Shown: positions 14,532 to 24,809 of the stretch, in pieces
Numbering within the stretch: the first letter of the stretch is position 1
Layout: every line of letters begins with the position of its first letter
From: an uncultured Prevotellaceae bacterium
Lineage (GTDB): Bacteria; Bacteroidota; Bacteroidia; Bacteroidales; Bacteroidaceae
Assembly: GCA_900316585.1 (NCBI GenBank)
Contig: ONDM01000005.1
Location: 186,001-250,000 of the forward strand
Direction: 5' to 3'
DNA length: 64,000 nt
Program-made: the position numbers and the translations under genes
Notes under the pieces: generated by a model
Seen by the model: the letters and a program-made list of their open reading frames with translations, nothing else
The model's database searches: none
Told to the model about the DNA's origin: nothing

Positions 14532-16514
14532 TTATTTTACAACTAACTTGTCTTCTATCATGCGTTCCATATACGACTGAATAAGAGCCTTCAGTTCTGT
14601 TTCAAGGTTTTTCTCTACATTTCCCGTGGTCCCAAGTAAGTTGTTTTTAAGGAACCAGTCTTTCTTGAAATTGTAGATGCCTTTCATGACACTTTCTTCA
14701 GAAAAGAAGATGACATAGTCACCTTTGGCATAGAAATACATGCCATTGTTGTTCCCAACCATCCATGTTTCATGGCTCGGTGTACTAAAAAGGTCTACAC
14801 CAAATGCCACATAAGGTTTGTCATATCCTAGATAGTTTAGGATAGTAGGCATGATATCTATATGTTGGGCTATGGAAGGATAGACTCCAGGCGTCATTTC
14901 CTGCGATGGGTCAAAGAATATGATAGGAGAGCAAACCAGCCCCAGTTCTGTTTGGTACTCCGGATAAGAAGACATATTCGTATGGTCGGATGTAAGGACG
15001 AAGATCGTATTGTCATACCATGGCTGTTCTTTGGCAGTCTGAAAGAACCGTTCCAGTGCATGATCGGTGTAGCGGATACATTTGTGCATGATATTGTCAT
15101 CGCCTGGTTCATCTATATAGATGTCTTTGTAACGATCTGGCACTACATATGGATGATGTGAGCTGGCAGTGAAGACAGAGGTCATGAAAGGTTGTTTCAT
15201 CTCGTTCATCTTTAGTGCATAGAATTGAAGGAATTCTTCATCCCAGATAGCCCACATGCCATCGAAATCTTGTTCTCCATTGAACCGTTTATCCTCATCA
15301 TATTCTGTACGACCAAAATAATCGTCATAACCTGAAGTCTTGGCAAAGGCTTCAAATCCCATAGAACCATTTTCTGCGCCGTGGAAGAAAGCTGAATAAT
15401 ATCCAAATTTCTTAAGTTCGCCAGCTATGCCACTTACAGCATTCATGGAAGCGGGTGTCAGTATGAAAGGTTCTATGAAACGGGGGATACTAGATAGGAT
15501 GGAAGGCATGCCATCCACACTTTTCCTCCCGTTGCAGAAGGTATATTCAAACGTTGCTGAATGTTGCATCAGGGAATCCACAAATGGAGTATAGCCTTTA
15601 TATCTTCCACCATCAAGCGTTTTATTGTATGCTCCAATATACTCTCGTCCAAAACTTTCCAGAATGAGTACAACCACATTTTTCTTTTTGGCTACAATGC
15701 TGTCGGCAGGGATGTGAACAGGGCTATAGATTGCATCCAGTTCTTCCCGAGTGAAATATTTGGGGTCTGCAAATACATTTTTGTTGATGGTCCTAATCAT
15801 GGAAAATGGAGTGTTCAGCACTAAGGCAGCCTCAACAGGTTTGTTCACATACTGATTTGCATTGCTGATGGTTATGGGGCGGACAGCAGTGGTGGCACCA
15901 CCACGCATTCCGCAGACGGTTATTGGAATGTAGAGACCAAAGCATAGAATATGAATGGCATAGTAAGACAGGTAATCTTTTTTATCCCAAAATTGCAGTT
16001 TACCTTTAGGCTTGACATAAAGGAAGAAAAGTCCAGCAATGAGCAAGAGACCCAATATGACCAAATACCAATGATGAGCCAGTTCCACACCAAAAACGCT
16101 TCCTAAGTTGCTTTCATGGGTAAATTCATCAAAAACAGATGAAGTGGTGCGTCTTCCTGTGTACTGAAAATAGACGGCATCTGCCAGATTCATGATGATG
16201 CATACGGAGTTGATAATTATATATAGCCATTTGGCTATGTTCTGCCAAACATCGGTTTCCTTGTAATGCAAAGGTATAAGCATCATTATAGCATAAACGG
16301 CATTGGTGTAGAGAATGGCAGAGGTGTCGAAAAGCAAGCAGCCTTTCACGACCTCAGTCCAAGATAAAGAATCAAATCCTTCTGAAAGTGCAGTCCAGTT
16401 TTCCATCAGGTAAGCCACTCTGCAGATGGCATACATTATATAGACCAATATTAGGTTACAGATAAATGCCACTGGGCTGGATATAATAGATTTTCTTAGG
16501 TTAATCAGTGCCAT
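14532..16514 (-). CDS. Membrane phosphotransferase of the LtaS/alkaline phosphatase (sulfatase) superfamily
   Basis: The 660-residue protein has five hydrophobic segments in the first 215 residues and then an extracytoplasmic sulfatase-fold domain. Metal-site motifs are VVLILESFGREYIGAYN (first metal site), FCNGRKSVDGMPSILSSIP (around 325-345, with Ser at the usual Thr nucleophile position) and FVLTSDHTNM. The later AQHIDIMPTILNYLGY and GVDLF blocks are typical of LtaS-like enzymes. Such proteins transfer phosphoglycerol or phosphoethanolamine from lipids to glycans or other lipids at the outer face of the inner membrane. Bacteroidales make no lipoteichoic acid, so the acceptor is unknown. 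Its ATG overlaps the stop of the upstream metallophosphoesterase gene by one base. Confidence 0.88.
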   Translation of the reverse strand: MALINLRKSIISSPVAFICNLILVYIMYAICRVAYLMENWTALSEGFDSLSWTEVVKGCLLFDTSAILYTNAVYAIMMLIPLHYKETDVWQNIAKWLYIIINSVCIIMNLADAVYFQYTGRRTTSSVFDEFTHESNLGSVFGVELAHHWYLVILGLLLIAGLFFLYVKPKGKLQFWDKKDYLSYYAIHILCFGLYIPITVCGMRGGATTAVRPITISNANQYVNKPVEAALVLNTPFSMIRTINKNVFADPKYFTREELDAIYSPVHIPADSIVAKKKNVVVLILESFGREYIGAYNKTLDGGRYKGYTPFVDSLMQHSATFEYTFCNGRKSVDGMPSILSSIPRFIEPFILTPASMNAVSGIAGELKKFGYYSAFFHGAENGSMGFEAFAKTSGYDDYFGRTEYDEDKRFNGEQDFDGMWAIWDEEFLQFYALKMNEMKQPFMTSVFTASSHHPYVVPDRYKDIYIDEPGDDNIMHKCIRYTDHALERFFQTAKEQPWYDNTIFVLTSDHTNMSSYPEYQTELGLVCSPIIFFDPSQEMTPGVYPSIAQHIDIMPTILNYLGYDKPYVAFGVDLFSTPSHETWMVGNNNGMYFYAKGDYVIFFSEESVMKGIYNFKKDWFLKNNLLGTTGNVEKNLETELKALIQSYMERMIEDKLVVK

Positions 16515-17869
16515 TATTTTATATGTTTTCTTTTTTTGTATTCAGAGATACGTTCTGCGAACTTGATTTCTTTCTTGCGCTTTCCAGGGGTGAATTCTAT
16601 GACTTCTGGAATGTTTTTGCCATAGTCCTCTACTATCTTCCCATCCTTTGTTTTCACTATTCTCAAAGAGTCATATACAGCATGGGATATGGCATCATAC
16701 GCAGTAAGGAGCAGGGTGTCATTCTTGCTTCTTATCTTCTGATAGTAACGGCTTCCTGAGCCAAACTTGTCGAATTTTTCATCAAATTGTATCAGGTAGT
16801 TCTTTGGAGAGAAATGGCTTACTGTGTAGATTGGAATAGCAGGTTCGCCTGTTTCCAGATGATGAGTCATTCGGGCATAGGCATGCTCATGTCCTTGAAG
16901 AACCAAGTCCACGCCATATTTCTCAGCAAGAGGGTTAAATATCCATTTTTGTATGATATTGTTATTATTGCCCCTGATGGAATAGAGAGGATGGTGGGTG
17001 AGCAGAATCTTCCATTTTGCCGTACTTTGGGCGAGTTGTTCTTCCAGCCATTTCTTTTGCGTGAACAAATAGAAAAACTCTCTATTGCTGTCTATGGCAA
17101 ATAGTTGCATGTCCTTGTATCTGACCGTAAAGACTTGATTGTCTCCAATGCTGGAATCTAAAAAATAAGAATGCACCAGAGAGAACCGGTGGTCCAAATT
17201 TTGGATTACTCCCTTGAAATAGTCATGATTTCCTGTTATGGTAAGTACGGGGTGAGTCTGGCCGATGGTTCTGAAAAAAGAAAAAGCTTCTTCCCAATAC
17301 TTATCCATGGGGCGTTCTATCAAGTCTCCTCCGCACACCAAAAAATCAATATCCGGATTCTTGTCAAATGCCAAGTTCAGAAGTTGGCTGGACATGCCTG
17401 ATATGCTGTCTTGAACATCTCCTACGTATAGAAAGGAGGCATTGTCGTCTTTTGAATCTTGAATATGGAAACTGTACCAGTCGGAGACCTTCCCATCTGT
17501 ATTTACCCGGTATTTATAACAATGTCCTGCAATTAGATTTCTCAGTCTTGCCACATAATATGCCCTTTGTCCTCCCAAGGATTTGTAAACTTCTCCTTTT
17601 GCTATGATATCAGTCTGAGTACTGTCTGTTTCATCGGATAACTCTACTTTGGAGTCATGCAGGATTGAATCACATTGCCAGCTTATATTTCTGGTAAGTC
17701 CATCCTCATTGCCGAAAGTAAGTAAGACCCTTGTTGGCATGGATGAAGCGGTGTATTCAGGTTCAGGGGGATTGTTGAACCAAATACCCCATCTGCTGTA
17801 CATCCAGACACCTAAAGCTGCAAGGGCTATAAATGCCAATATGAAAATTAGTGGTTTCTTTATATTCAT
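16514..17869 (-). CDS. Membrane-anchored metallophosphoesterase, purple-acid-phosphatase-like
   Basis: The 451-residue protein starts with one hydrophobic anchor (PLIFILAFIALAALGVWMY). A beta-sandwich domain (about 40-140) resembles the N-terminal domain of purple acid phosphatases, and a calcineurin-like domain (about 145-360) follows. Metal ligands are clear in YVGDVQD, GGDLIERP, TGNHDYF, LLTHHPLYS and QGHEHAYAR. It would hydrolyse phosphate esters on the periplasmic side. It is the first gene of a two-gene unit, joined by a TAATG overlap to the LtaS-like phosphotransferase, which suggests that the two act on the same phosphorylated lipid or glycan. A TATTTTTG -7 element lies at 17904-17911 on the minus strand. 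Confidence 0.9.
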   Translation of the reverse strand: MNIKKPLIFILAFIALAALGVWMYSRWGIWFNNPPEPEYTASSMPTRVLLTFGNEDGLTRNISWQCDSILHDSKVELSDETDSTQTDIIAKGEVYKSLGGQRAYYVARLRNLIAGHCYKYRVNTDGKVSDWYSFHIQDSKDDNASFLYVGDVQDSISGMSSQLLNLAFDKNPDIDFLVCGGDLIERPMDKYWEEAFSFFRTIGQTHPVLTITGNHDYFKGVIQNLDHRFSLVHSYFLDSSIGDNQVFTVRYKDMQLFAIDSNREFFYLFTQKKWLEEQLAQSTAKWKILLTHHPLYSIRGNNNNIIQKWIFNPLAEKYGVDLVLQGHEHAYARMTHHLETGEPAIPIYTVSHFSPKNYLIQFDEKFDKFGSGSRYYQKIRSKNDTLLLTAYDAISHAVYDSLRIVKTKDGKIVEDYGKNIPEVIEFTPGKRKKEIKFAERISEYKKRKHIK

Positions 17870-18085
17870 GAAAGTTTGTAGAACATGATCAATTAATATG
17901 GTGCAAAAATAATACTTTGATTTAGATGCAACAAAAAAAGACTGTGGAATTCTATTTCCTTTTCTTTTCGCTCAGCTTGGTAGGTGGATTTTATGTATGA
18001 TGAGGCTGAATAAACTAATATATGGTAATATTATTTGTGTAAAAACCTTAAAAGTTAGTCTATTTGGAAATTTCTTCATTATTTC

Positions 18086-18118
18086 TTTGGTAGGAAAGCC
18101 TTTCAGGAATTATTTTTG
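18086..18118 (+). promoter_or_regulatory. Promoter of the acyl-CoA synthetase gene
   Basis: TTTG at 18086-18089 and TATTTTTG at 18111-18118 are 21 bases apart, 24 bases before the ATG at 18142. Confidence 0.6.
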
Positions 18119-18141
18119 CACAAAATATCAGAGAAAGTGCA

Positions 18142-19815
18142 ATGGTAAACTCAAATAGTTTTAATTTACTCATAGAAAAATCAGTCAAAGAGAATTGGGA
18201 TAGGCCAGCCATGACCGATTATAAAGGTGCTACTCTGCAATACAAGGATGTGGCAAGAAAGATAGAAAAGCTTCAGATTATGTTCGAGAATGCAGGAGTG
18301 GTGCCAGGTGACAAGATTGCCATCTGTGGCCGGAATAGTTCTTCATGGGCTTGTGTCTTTCTGGCTACCGTTACATACGGAGCAGTAATAGTTCCTATTC
18401 AAAATGAATTTAAGCCTGAGCAGATTTATAACATTGTAAACCATTCCGATGCCAAATTGCTTTTCCTGGGTGATGTCGTTGCACCTACATTGGATTCTAA
18501 AATGATGCCGGCATTGGAAGGCATCTTCTATTTGCCCGACTATTCTTTGATTGAGAGCCGTGTAGGTAGATTAACATATGCACGTGAGCATCTGAACGAA
18601 ATGTTTGGTGAGAAATACAGGAAGTATTTCCGTCCTGAGCATGTCCACTATTATGAGGACCAGATGGAGGAACTGTGCATGATTAACTATACAAGTGGAA
18701 CAACCGGTTTTTCCAAGGGAGTTATGTTGCCTTATCGTGTGCTTTGGAGCAACATGGATTTTTTAACAGAGGCCATAGGAAGTAAGCTTAAGAATGGAAG
18801 AGATGTGCTGGCCATCCTTCCCATGGCGCACATGTATGGATTAAGTTGCGAATTCCTGATGCAGTTCTGTCTTGGAAACCATCTTTATTATTTGACTCGC
18901 CTGCCAAGCCCTTCAATTATCCAACAGGCTTTTATGGATATTCGTCCTAATATCATAGTGTCTGTTCCTCTTATCATAGAAAAGATTGTACGCAAGCATA
19001 TTTTCCCTTTGACCAATTCTGCACATGTACGTATGTTGTTGAAGATGCCAGGCATCAACAAAAAGCTGAAAGAACGTATCCATCAAAAGGTGATGGAGGT
19101 CATGGGTGGCAATTGCTATGAAATTTTGATTGGTGGCGCAAGCTTCAGTAAGGAAATTGAGGGATTTTTCACCAATATAAATTTTCCTATAACGGTAGGT
19201 TATGGAACTACTGAAACAGGTCCAATGATCTCATATTCAGATTATAAAGATTTCGTTCCAGGCTCTTGTGGTACGGTAGCTAAGCATATGGAATTAAAAA
19301 TCCTGAATCCAGATCCTACCACCGGTGCAGGAGAAATCATCACCCGAGGAATGAATGTCATGAAGGGTTATTATAAAAATACACAGGCAACTCAAGAGGT
19401 AATAGATGCTGATGGCTGGTTCCATACCGGAGATTTGGGCACCATGAATGCTGAAGGACACTTGTTTATTTTGGGACGAATCAAAAATATGCTTCTCGGT
19501 TCCAATGGCCAGAATATTTATCCAGAGGAAATAGAAGATAAACTCAATTCCTTGGTTATGGTCAATGAAAGTCTAGTCCTCCAAAAAGGTGACAAACTTG
19601 TTGCTTTGGTAAATCCAGATCTGGAAGAAGCCAAGTCATTGGGACTCAATGAATCAGATTTGCAGAATGTTATGGAAGAAAACCGATTGGTATTGAATAG
19701 TCAGTTGCCATCATTTTGTAAGATTAGTGAAATGCGTCTTCATGATTCCGAATTTGAGAAAACACCTAAAAAATCCATCAAGAGATATCTGTACAAGGAT
19801 TTGGTAAATGACTAA
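18142..19815 (+). CDS. AMP-forming acyl-CoA synthetase/ligase
   Basis: The 557-residue protein has the adenylating-enzyme signature MINYTSGTTGFSKGVML (P-loop, about 175-190), VGYGTTETGPMISY (A5), DGWFHTGDLG and LGRIKNMLLGSNGQNIYPEEIE (A8 hinge), and a C-terminal Lys in EKTPKKSIKRYLY. It activates a carboxylic acid, most likely a fatty acid, to the acyl-adenylate and then to the CoA ester. It is cytoplasmic or membrane-associated. It stands 8 bases upstream of the GH92 gene and is probably cotranscribed with it, though there is no obvious functional link. Confidence 0.92.
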   Translation: MVNSNSFNLLIEKSVKENWDRPAMTDYKGATLQYKDVARKIEKLQIMFENAGVVPGDKIAICGRNSSSWACVFLATVTYGAVIVPIQNEFKPEQIYNIVNHSDAKLLFLGDVVAPTLDSKMMPALEGIFYLPDYSLIESRVGRLTYAREHLNEMFGEKYRKYFRPEHVHYYEDQMEELCMINYTSGTTGFSKGVMLPYRVLWSNMDFLTEAIGSKLKNGRDVLAILPMAHMYGLSCEFLMQFCLGNHLYYLTRLPSPSIIQQAFMDIRPNIIVSVPLIIEKIVRKHIFPLTNSAHVRMLLKMPGINKKLKERIHQKVMEVMGGNCYEILIGGASFSKEIEGFFTNINFPITVGYGTTETGPMISYSDYKDFVPGSCGTVAKHMELKILNPDPTTGAGEIITRGMNVMKGYYKNTQATQEVIDADGWFHTGDLGTMNAEGHLFILGRIKNMLLGSNGQNIYPEEIEDKLNSLVMVNESLVLQKGDKLVALVNPDLEEAKSLGLNESDLQNVMEENRLVLNSQLPSFCKISEMRLHDSEFEKTPKKSIKRYLYKDLVND

Positions 19816-19823
19816 TTTAGAGC

Positions 19824-21911
19824 ATGAAGCATTTATCTTTTGTTAGCATTCTCTTTTTACTCTTTTTTTGTCCTTCTGCGATAAGTGCACAACAAAAATT
19901 GGTGGATTTAGTGAATCTATATATGGGGGTCCAAGGCAACAGCAATTGTGTGATTGGCCCCCAAATGCCTCATGGCTCTGTTAATCCTGGTCCTCAGACT
20001 GTCAACGGAGGGCAAGGTGGGTATAAACAGAATCAGCCTGTCCGTGGTTTTGCCCAGTTGCATGTATCAGGTTCAGGGTGGACTCGTTATGGGCAGATAT
20101 TCCTTTCTCCTCAGATGGGTTTTAATGCTTTGGAAGATGGGCATGACTCAATGATTTCAGAGGAGATTGCTCGTCCATATTATTATAAGGCAAAACTTGA
20201 CAGATATAATATTCTGGCAGAACTTTCTCCTAGTTTCCATAGTATAATCTACCGTTTCACTTATTTGAGCAATGGTGAAAAAACACTTCTATTGGACATG
20301 AAACATAACATTGCCCAGCACATTGCTACAGAAGTCCGTGGAACGTTCTCGGGTGGTGAAATCAAACAGATTGCACCTGGTGTGCTTGTGGGTTGGGGTG
20401 AATATGCTGGAGGTTTTGGCAGTAAAGCTCCTTACAAAGTTTACTTTGCTTTGCAGCTAGATAATGAATGTGAAGAGATAGCTGTAGTAGATAAGGGTGT
20501 AGAAGCTCTTTATGCAAAGGTCTTATTTAAAAATGAGACTCGTCAAACTTTGGTGCGTGTTGGTATTTCCATGAAAAGTGTAGAGAATGCCTTGAATTAT
20601 CTGGAGAAAGAGGTTGGAAATAAGTCTTTGGAGCAAGTCTGTGCGACTTGTGAGGATACTTGGAATGACATGTTGCAACGAATCCGTATAAAGGGTGGTA
20701 CGGAAGAAGCTCAACAACTGTTTTATACTACGTTTTATCACAGCTTGGTAATGCCTCATGACCGCACGGGAGATAACCCAAGGTGGGAGAGTGATATGCC
20801 TCACATAGATGACCATTATTGTGTTTGGGATACATGGCGTACAACTTATCCTCTATTGAATCTGATAAACCAGAGTTTCGTTGTTAAGACTATCAATTCT
20901 TTTATTGACCGGTATGAGCATGATGGCATGTGTACAGCCACCTTTACCAGTTCTATGGAATGGCCGGAGAATCAAGGGGGAGATGATGTTGACAACATTA
21001 TAGCTGATGCGTTTATGTGTGATGTTCAAGGCTTTGATAGGCGAAGAGCCTATAATTTAGTGTTGAATAATGCATTGAATATGCGTGATAAGCAATACCA
21101 AAAGAAGGGTTGGATATCAGGAGCACATGAGATGATGAGTTGTAGTTATACATTGGAGTATGCCTATAATGATTATTGTGTTGCTGAAATAGCAAAGATG
21201 ATGGGTGATGAGTCTAATCATAAATACCTGTCTGAACGTTCGTTAGGGTGGAAAAATCTTTTCAATCCAAATTTGGAGAGTCATGGCTTCAAGGGCTTCA
21301 TCGGTCCAAAAGATAATGATGGGAACTGGATCTCAATAGATCCGGCTCATCGATATGGTTCATGGGTCGAGTATTTCTATGAGGATAATTCATGGGCATA
21401 TACCATGTTCACTCCTGGTCATGTAGATGAACTGATAAAGTTATGCGGTGGTAAGGAGGCAATGACAAATCGTCTTCAATATGGCTTTGAAAATAAACTT
21501 CTAGGTCTGAATAATGAACCTGAGTTCTTAGCTCCATACTTGTTTGTTCATTGTGGTCATCCCGAAATGGCAGCAAACTATGTATCAAGACTTCGGGATT
21601 CACTGTATTCTTTAAAGGATGGATATCCCGACAATGAGGATAGTGGAGCCATGGGGGCGTGGTATGTGTTTTCTTCTATAGGATTGTTCCCCCATGCAGG
21701 ACAAGGTTTTTATTACCTTATTCCACCTAAATTTGATGATATCTCTTTATCTATGGAGAATGGGAAAGCCTTACGTATTGTTACAGTAAAATCGGATGAA
21801 GGGGCTAAGTTGATAGACCATGTGACTCTAAATGGAGTTCGTTTGGATTCATACACGGTTAGCTATAAGAATATTAAAAATGGTGCTGAATTGATATTCT
21901 ACCTTAAGTAG
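19824..21911 (+). CDS. Glycoside hydrolase family 92 alpha-mannosidase
   Basis: The 695-residue protein has a signal peptide ending in SAISAQQ and both GH92 parts: an N-terminal beta-sandwich (about 25-260) and an (alpha/alpha)6 barrel. Family blocks include GPQMPHGSVNPGPQT, QLHVSGSGW, PRWESDMPHIDDHYCVWDTWR, MEWPENQGGDDVDN, WAYTMFTPGHV and PDNEDSGAMGAWYVFSSIG. GH92 enzymes are calcium-dependent exo-alpha-mannosidases acting on N-glycan or yeast mannan ends. The exact linkage cannot be read here. It is periplasmic or surface-located. No susC/susD or other mannosidase genes adjoin it, and it converges on the GH78 gene. Confidence 0.94.
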   Translation: MKHLSFVSILFLLFFCPSAISAQQKLVDLVNLYMGVQGNSNCVIGPQMPHGSVNPGPQTVNGGQGGYKQNQPVRGFAQLHVSGSGWTRYGQIFLSPQMGFNALEDGHDSMISEEIARPYYYKAKLDRYNILAELSPSFHSIIYRFTYLSNGEKTLLLDMKHNIAQHIATEVRGTFSGGEIKQIAPGVLVGWGEYAGGFGSKAPYKVYFALQLDNECEEIAVVDKGVEALYAKVLFKNETRQTLVRVGISMKSVENALNYLEKEVGNKSLEQVCATCEDTWNDMLQRIRIKGGTEEAQQLFYTTFYHSLVMPHDRTGDNPRWESDMPHIDDHYCVWDTWRTTYPLLNLINQSFVVKTINSFIDRYEHDGMCTATFTSSMEWPENQGGDDVDNIIADAFMCDVQGFDRRRAYNLVLNNALNMRDKQYQKKGWISGAHEMMSCSYTLEYAYNDYCVAEIAKMMGDESNHKYLSERSLGWKNLFNPNLESHGFKGFIGPKDNDGNWISIDPAHRYGSWVEYFYEDNSWAYTMFTPGHVDELIKLCGGKEAMTNRLQYGFENKLLGLNNEPEFLAPYLFVHCGHPEMAANYVSRLRDSLYSLKDGYPDNEDSGAMGAWYVFSSIGLFPHAGQGFYYLIPPKFDDISLSMENGKALRIVTVKSDEGAKLIDHVTLNGVRLDSYTVSYKNIKNGAELIFYLK

Positions 21912-21976
21912 AATTAGCAATCAGCACCTAAATATAAGATTCCAATAGATATAATCTTCAACAGATTTCTTTCTTC

Positions 21977-24646
21977 TTAATGCGCTTTTGGCATGGTTGA
22001 AAAATAGTGATGTCCACTACCTACTTTATAGATTTTACAACCATTTGAGAATCCTTGGTAAGAACTTCCTGATACCTTATTCACTTTTTTCTTCCCATCG
22101 TAAATAGTGGTCTTTTCGTCTTTGACTGGAATATAGACAGTAGCGGTTGTGCCTGTTGGTACGGTTAAGTCTATTTCTGTTTGGGCATTAGAGTATCTCA
22201 CTTCTACTTCAATATCTCCATATGGAGTCGGCTTTGTCGCCTTCACCCAATCTAAATCTTCGACTTGTTGAGGCTCGATGAAAAAATGTTGATAACCTGG
22301 TGACTGAGAGTCGGGTTTGATTCCTGCCAAAGCTTGGTAGAACCATGTACCTATTCCATTATAACAGTTGTGAACTCTACTGCGTTCTCCATCCCAAGAT
22401 TCCCATGTGGCGGTAGCGTCATTAGCTATCATATAAAGATAACCTGGATAGTCTGGTTGTCTTAGAATCTCTGCCATTAGGTTGGCTTTCTTGTTGTCAA
22501 TGGTCCACTGTGTAAAAATAGGAATACCAAAAAGTCCAGTGGCAATGTGGGTGTTATATTTACCATAGGAGTCGCTCACCAGTTTGTCTACAACTTCGTT
22601 GTAAAGATAGTCTGGTACAACCCCAGCCAGCATAGCATAGGACATGTCAAGGGGTGTTCCATTGCCATAGGTATGACTTTCCGGATGGTAATATGTTTTG
22701 TGGATGCTTTCATTAACAGCCTTACGCCTGTTGTCATAGAATAGAGCATCTTCGTCATGGTTTAGTATTTTTGCAATACTGGTCATATCCTTCAGGCAAT
22801 CGCTTATGAAGCAGTTATTACTTAATAGTATAGACTCTCCTTCAATATCCACACCTTTGGGAGCCAGCCAGTCGCCTAAGAACCAAAACCGGTTTTTAGT
22901 ATTAGGCCAAGGCTGAAGCAGATTGTCCACGGAGTATTTTTCAACATAACTGAGCCAGAGTTTCATGTTTTGGTAGAAACGTTCAAGAGGGCGTTTGTCG
23001 GCATAGTTCAGGTAGGTTCGCCAAGGTGCCTTGATGATAAAGCCACACCAATAAGGACCTCCACCTCCTTCTCCTGCTGGCGCCACATGAGGAATTGATC
23101 CTTCTTCATCCATAACGTCACTCCATGCTGTAATCCAGTTCATGTAGGTTGGTGCCACATTATACATAGTCTGAAGTGCCATGGTAGATGAGTTCCCGTC
23201 GCCTCCATATCCCATTCGCTCCAGGTGAGGGCAGTCTACCATATAACCTGAAAAGGTGAGGCATTGCATGGTGTAGTGAATCAAATCGTGTACCTTATTC
23301 AGGCGCTCGTCGGAGCAGGAGAATGATGAAGCCTCATTAGTATCCAGCCCTGTAATAGGAATTGCCGTCGCATTTGTCACAGCAGGTGTAGTGATTCGTA
23401 CGTACCTGAATGTATGGGTGTGGAACTTGTTGCTGAAGTTTTCTTTCTCCTTTCCACAGGCAATATAGATATCCCCTGGATCTTCCTTTTCCTGAGGCTT
23501 GAAGCGTTCCCCTGCTGGAATGTAGTCGGTATAGTCTATTCTTACTTCTTGTCCTTTTTCCAGTCCTTCAAATTCAATAGAGAGTTGTCCTGTGACATTC
23601 CGTCCGAAATCTAGTACGATGGAGCTGTCAGTTTTTTCGATGATAGTTTGATACTTTAGGATTGCTCCATAATGATTGCCCTCGAAAAGTTGTGGGGTAG
23701 CTTTCATGCCTTTCACCTCAACAACCTTGGCTGGATGCCATGCAGAAGTGAAAACTGCATCGTACTTTTCACCACCGAAGCGCAAAGGTCTCCACGTTCC
23801 CGTATAGGTATAAGGACTGGCAGAGGCGAGCCAAGAACCATCAGTAGATGCAATAGTTTCCCATGTCCCATTTTTCAGTTGGTCTATCTCTGCTTTCACC
23901 AGTGGTCCTTCGTACTGTGCACCAAAAGTTGTAGTTCTGTACCATCCTCGTCCAGTTTCCAGTGATATGGTGTTTTTCCCCTCATGGATGTAGTCGGTGA
24001 TGTCATAAGTGACGATAAGGGAATGTCTGTCAAGTTGAGAAATGGCTGGTTGCAATGGGATATTTCCCACTTTCTTTCCATTGACCAGCAAATTGTGGTA
24101 TCCTAAAGAGTTGACATGGGCAAAAACTTTTTCTGATGTGCCTGATAGGACTATCTCTTTCTCAAAGACAGGGGTTGTGATGTCCCCATATTGTTCATCC
24201 ATACCAATATATTCACCTTTCATGCCATTTAATATGCCGACAGCAAAGGGTTCGATATTGCTCCACTCAGAACAGCGGTTCTGATTATCCCATGTGCGTA
24301 CGCGCCAATAGCATAATTGGCGTTCCTGTAGTGGTCGTCCTTTATAGGTTATCATCACTTGATTGGCAGACAATGTTTTTCCCGTTGACCAGAGGTCTGC
24401 GTGTCCTTTTGTCAATTCCAGACTGTCGCTGGATACTTGAATTTCGTAGGCAGACTGTGATGCTCCTAATATCTTGGATTCATTTTTCCAGCTGAAATGG
24501 GGAGTGGTGGAATCTATTCCTAAAGGTCTTTTTAGATTCTCACAAAGTAAGGCATAGGGTGTCAAGTCATTATTTTTAGCTAAAAGCTGCGTAAATGTAC
24601 CTTCCCCCAATATTAACAAGAATAGGACTCCTATGAACTTTTTCAT
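21977..24646 (-). CDS. Glycoside hydrolase family 78 alpha-L-rhamnosidase
   Basis: The 889-residue protein has a signal peptide and the standard rhamnosidase order: an N-terminal Ig-like domain (about 30-140, LCENLKRPLGIDSTTPHFSW), jelly-roll domains (about 165-430, with YKGRPLQERQLCYWRVRTWD before them), an (alpha/alpha)6 catalytic domain (about 440-770) and a C-terminal beta domain. Motifs of the catalytic part are DCPHLERMGYGGDG, GSIPHVAPAGEGGGGPYWCG, WPNTKNRFWFLGDWLAP and ATATWESWDGE, which contain the Glu/Asp acid-base set of GH78. It removes terminal alpha-L-rhamnose from plant glycans or glycosides in the periplasm. A TAAATTTG -7 element lies upstream at 24709-24716. It is monocistronic. 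Confidence 0.94.
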   Translation of the reverse strand: MKKFIGVLFLLILGEGTFTQLLAKNNDLTPYALLCENLKRPLGIDSTTPHFSWKNESKILGASQSAYEIQVSSDSLELTKGHADLWSTGKTLSANQVMITYKGRPLQERQLCYWRVRTWDNQNRCSEWSNIEPFAVGILNGMKGEYIGMDEQYGDITTPVFEKEIVLSGTSEKVFAHVNSLGYHNLLVNGKKVGNIPLQPAISQLDRHSLIVTYDITDYIHEGKNTISLETGRGWYRTTTFGAQYEGPLVKAEIDQLKNGTWETIASTDGSWLASASPYTYTGTWRPLRFGGEKYDAVFTSAWHPAKVVEVKGMKATPQLFEGNHYGAILKYQTIIEKTDSSIVLDFGRNVTGQLSIEFEGLEKGQEVRIDYTDYIPAGERFKPQEKEDPGDIYIACGKEKENFSNKFHTHTFRYVRITTPAVTNATAIPITGLDTNEASSFSCSDERLNKVHDLIHYTMQCLTFSGYMVDCPHLERMGYGGDGNSSTMALQTMYNVAPTYMNWITAWSDVMDEEGSIPHVAPAGEGGGGPYWCGFIIKAPWRTYLNYADKRPLERFYQNMKLWLSYVEKYSVDNLLQPWPNTKNRFWFLGDWLAPKGVDIEGESILLSNNCFISDCLKDMTSIAKILNHDEDALFYDNRRKAVNESIHKTYYHPESHTYGNGTPLDMSYAMLAGVVPDYLYNEVVDKLVSDSYGKYNTHIATGLFGIPIFTQWTIDNKKANLMAEILRQPDYPGYLYMIANDATATWESWDGERSRVHNCYNGIGTWFYQALAGIKPDSQSPGYQHFFIEPQQVEDLDWVKATKPTPYGDIEVEVRYSNAQTEIDLTVPTGTTATVYIPVKDEKTTIYDGKKKVNKVSGSSYQGFSNGCKIYKVGSGHHYFSTMPKAH

Positions 24647-24809
24647 CTTTTCTTAGTTTGTTGTTACTAATCACCTGCATTCTAAAAAATGAGATGCATC
24701 TTTGAGTACAAATTTAGGGAAAAAACTACAAATAACATAAAAACCATATTTATTAATTAAAAAAATTGTATTTTTATGTCTGCAATAATTAAAAGAGATA
24801 TTTATTATC

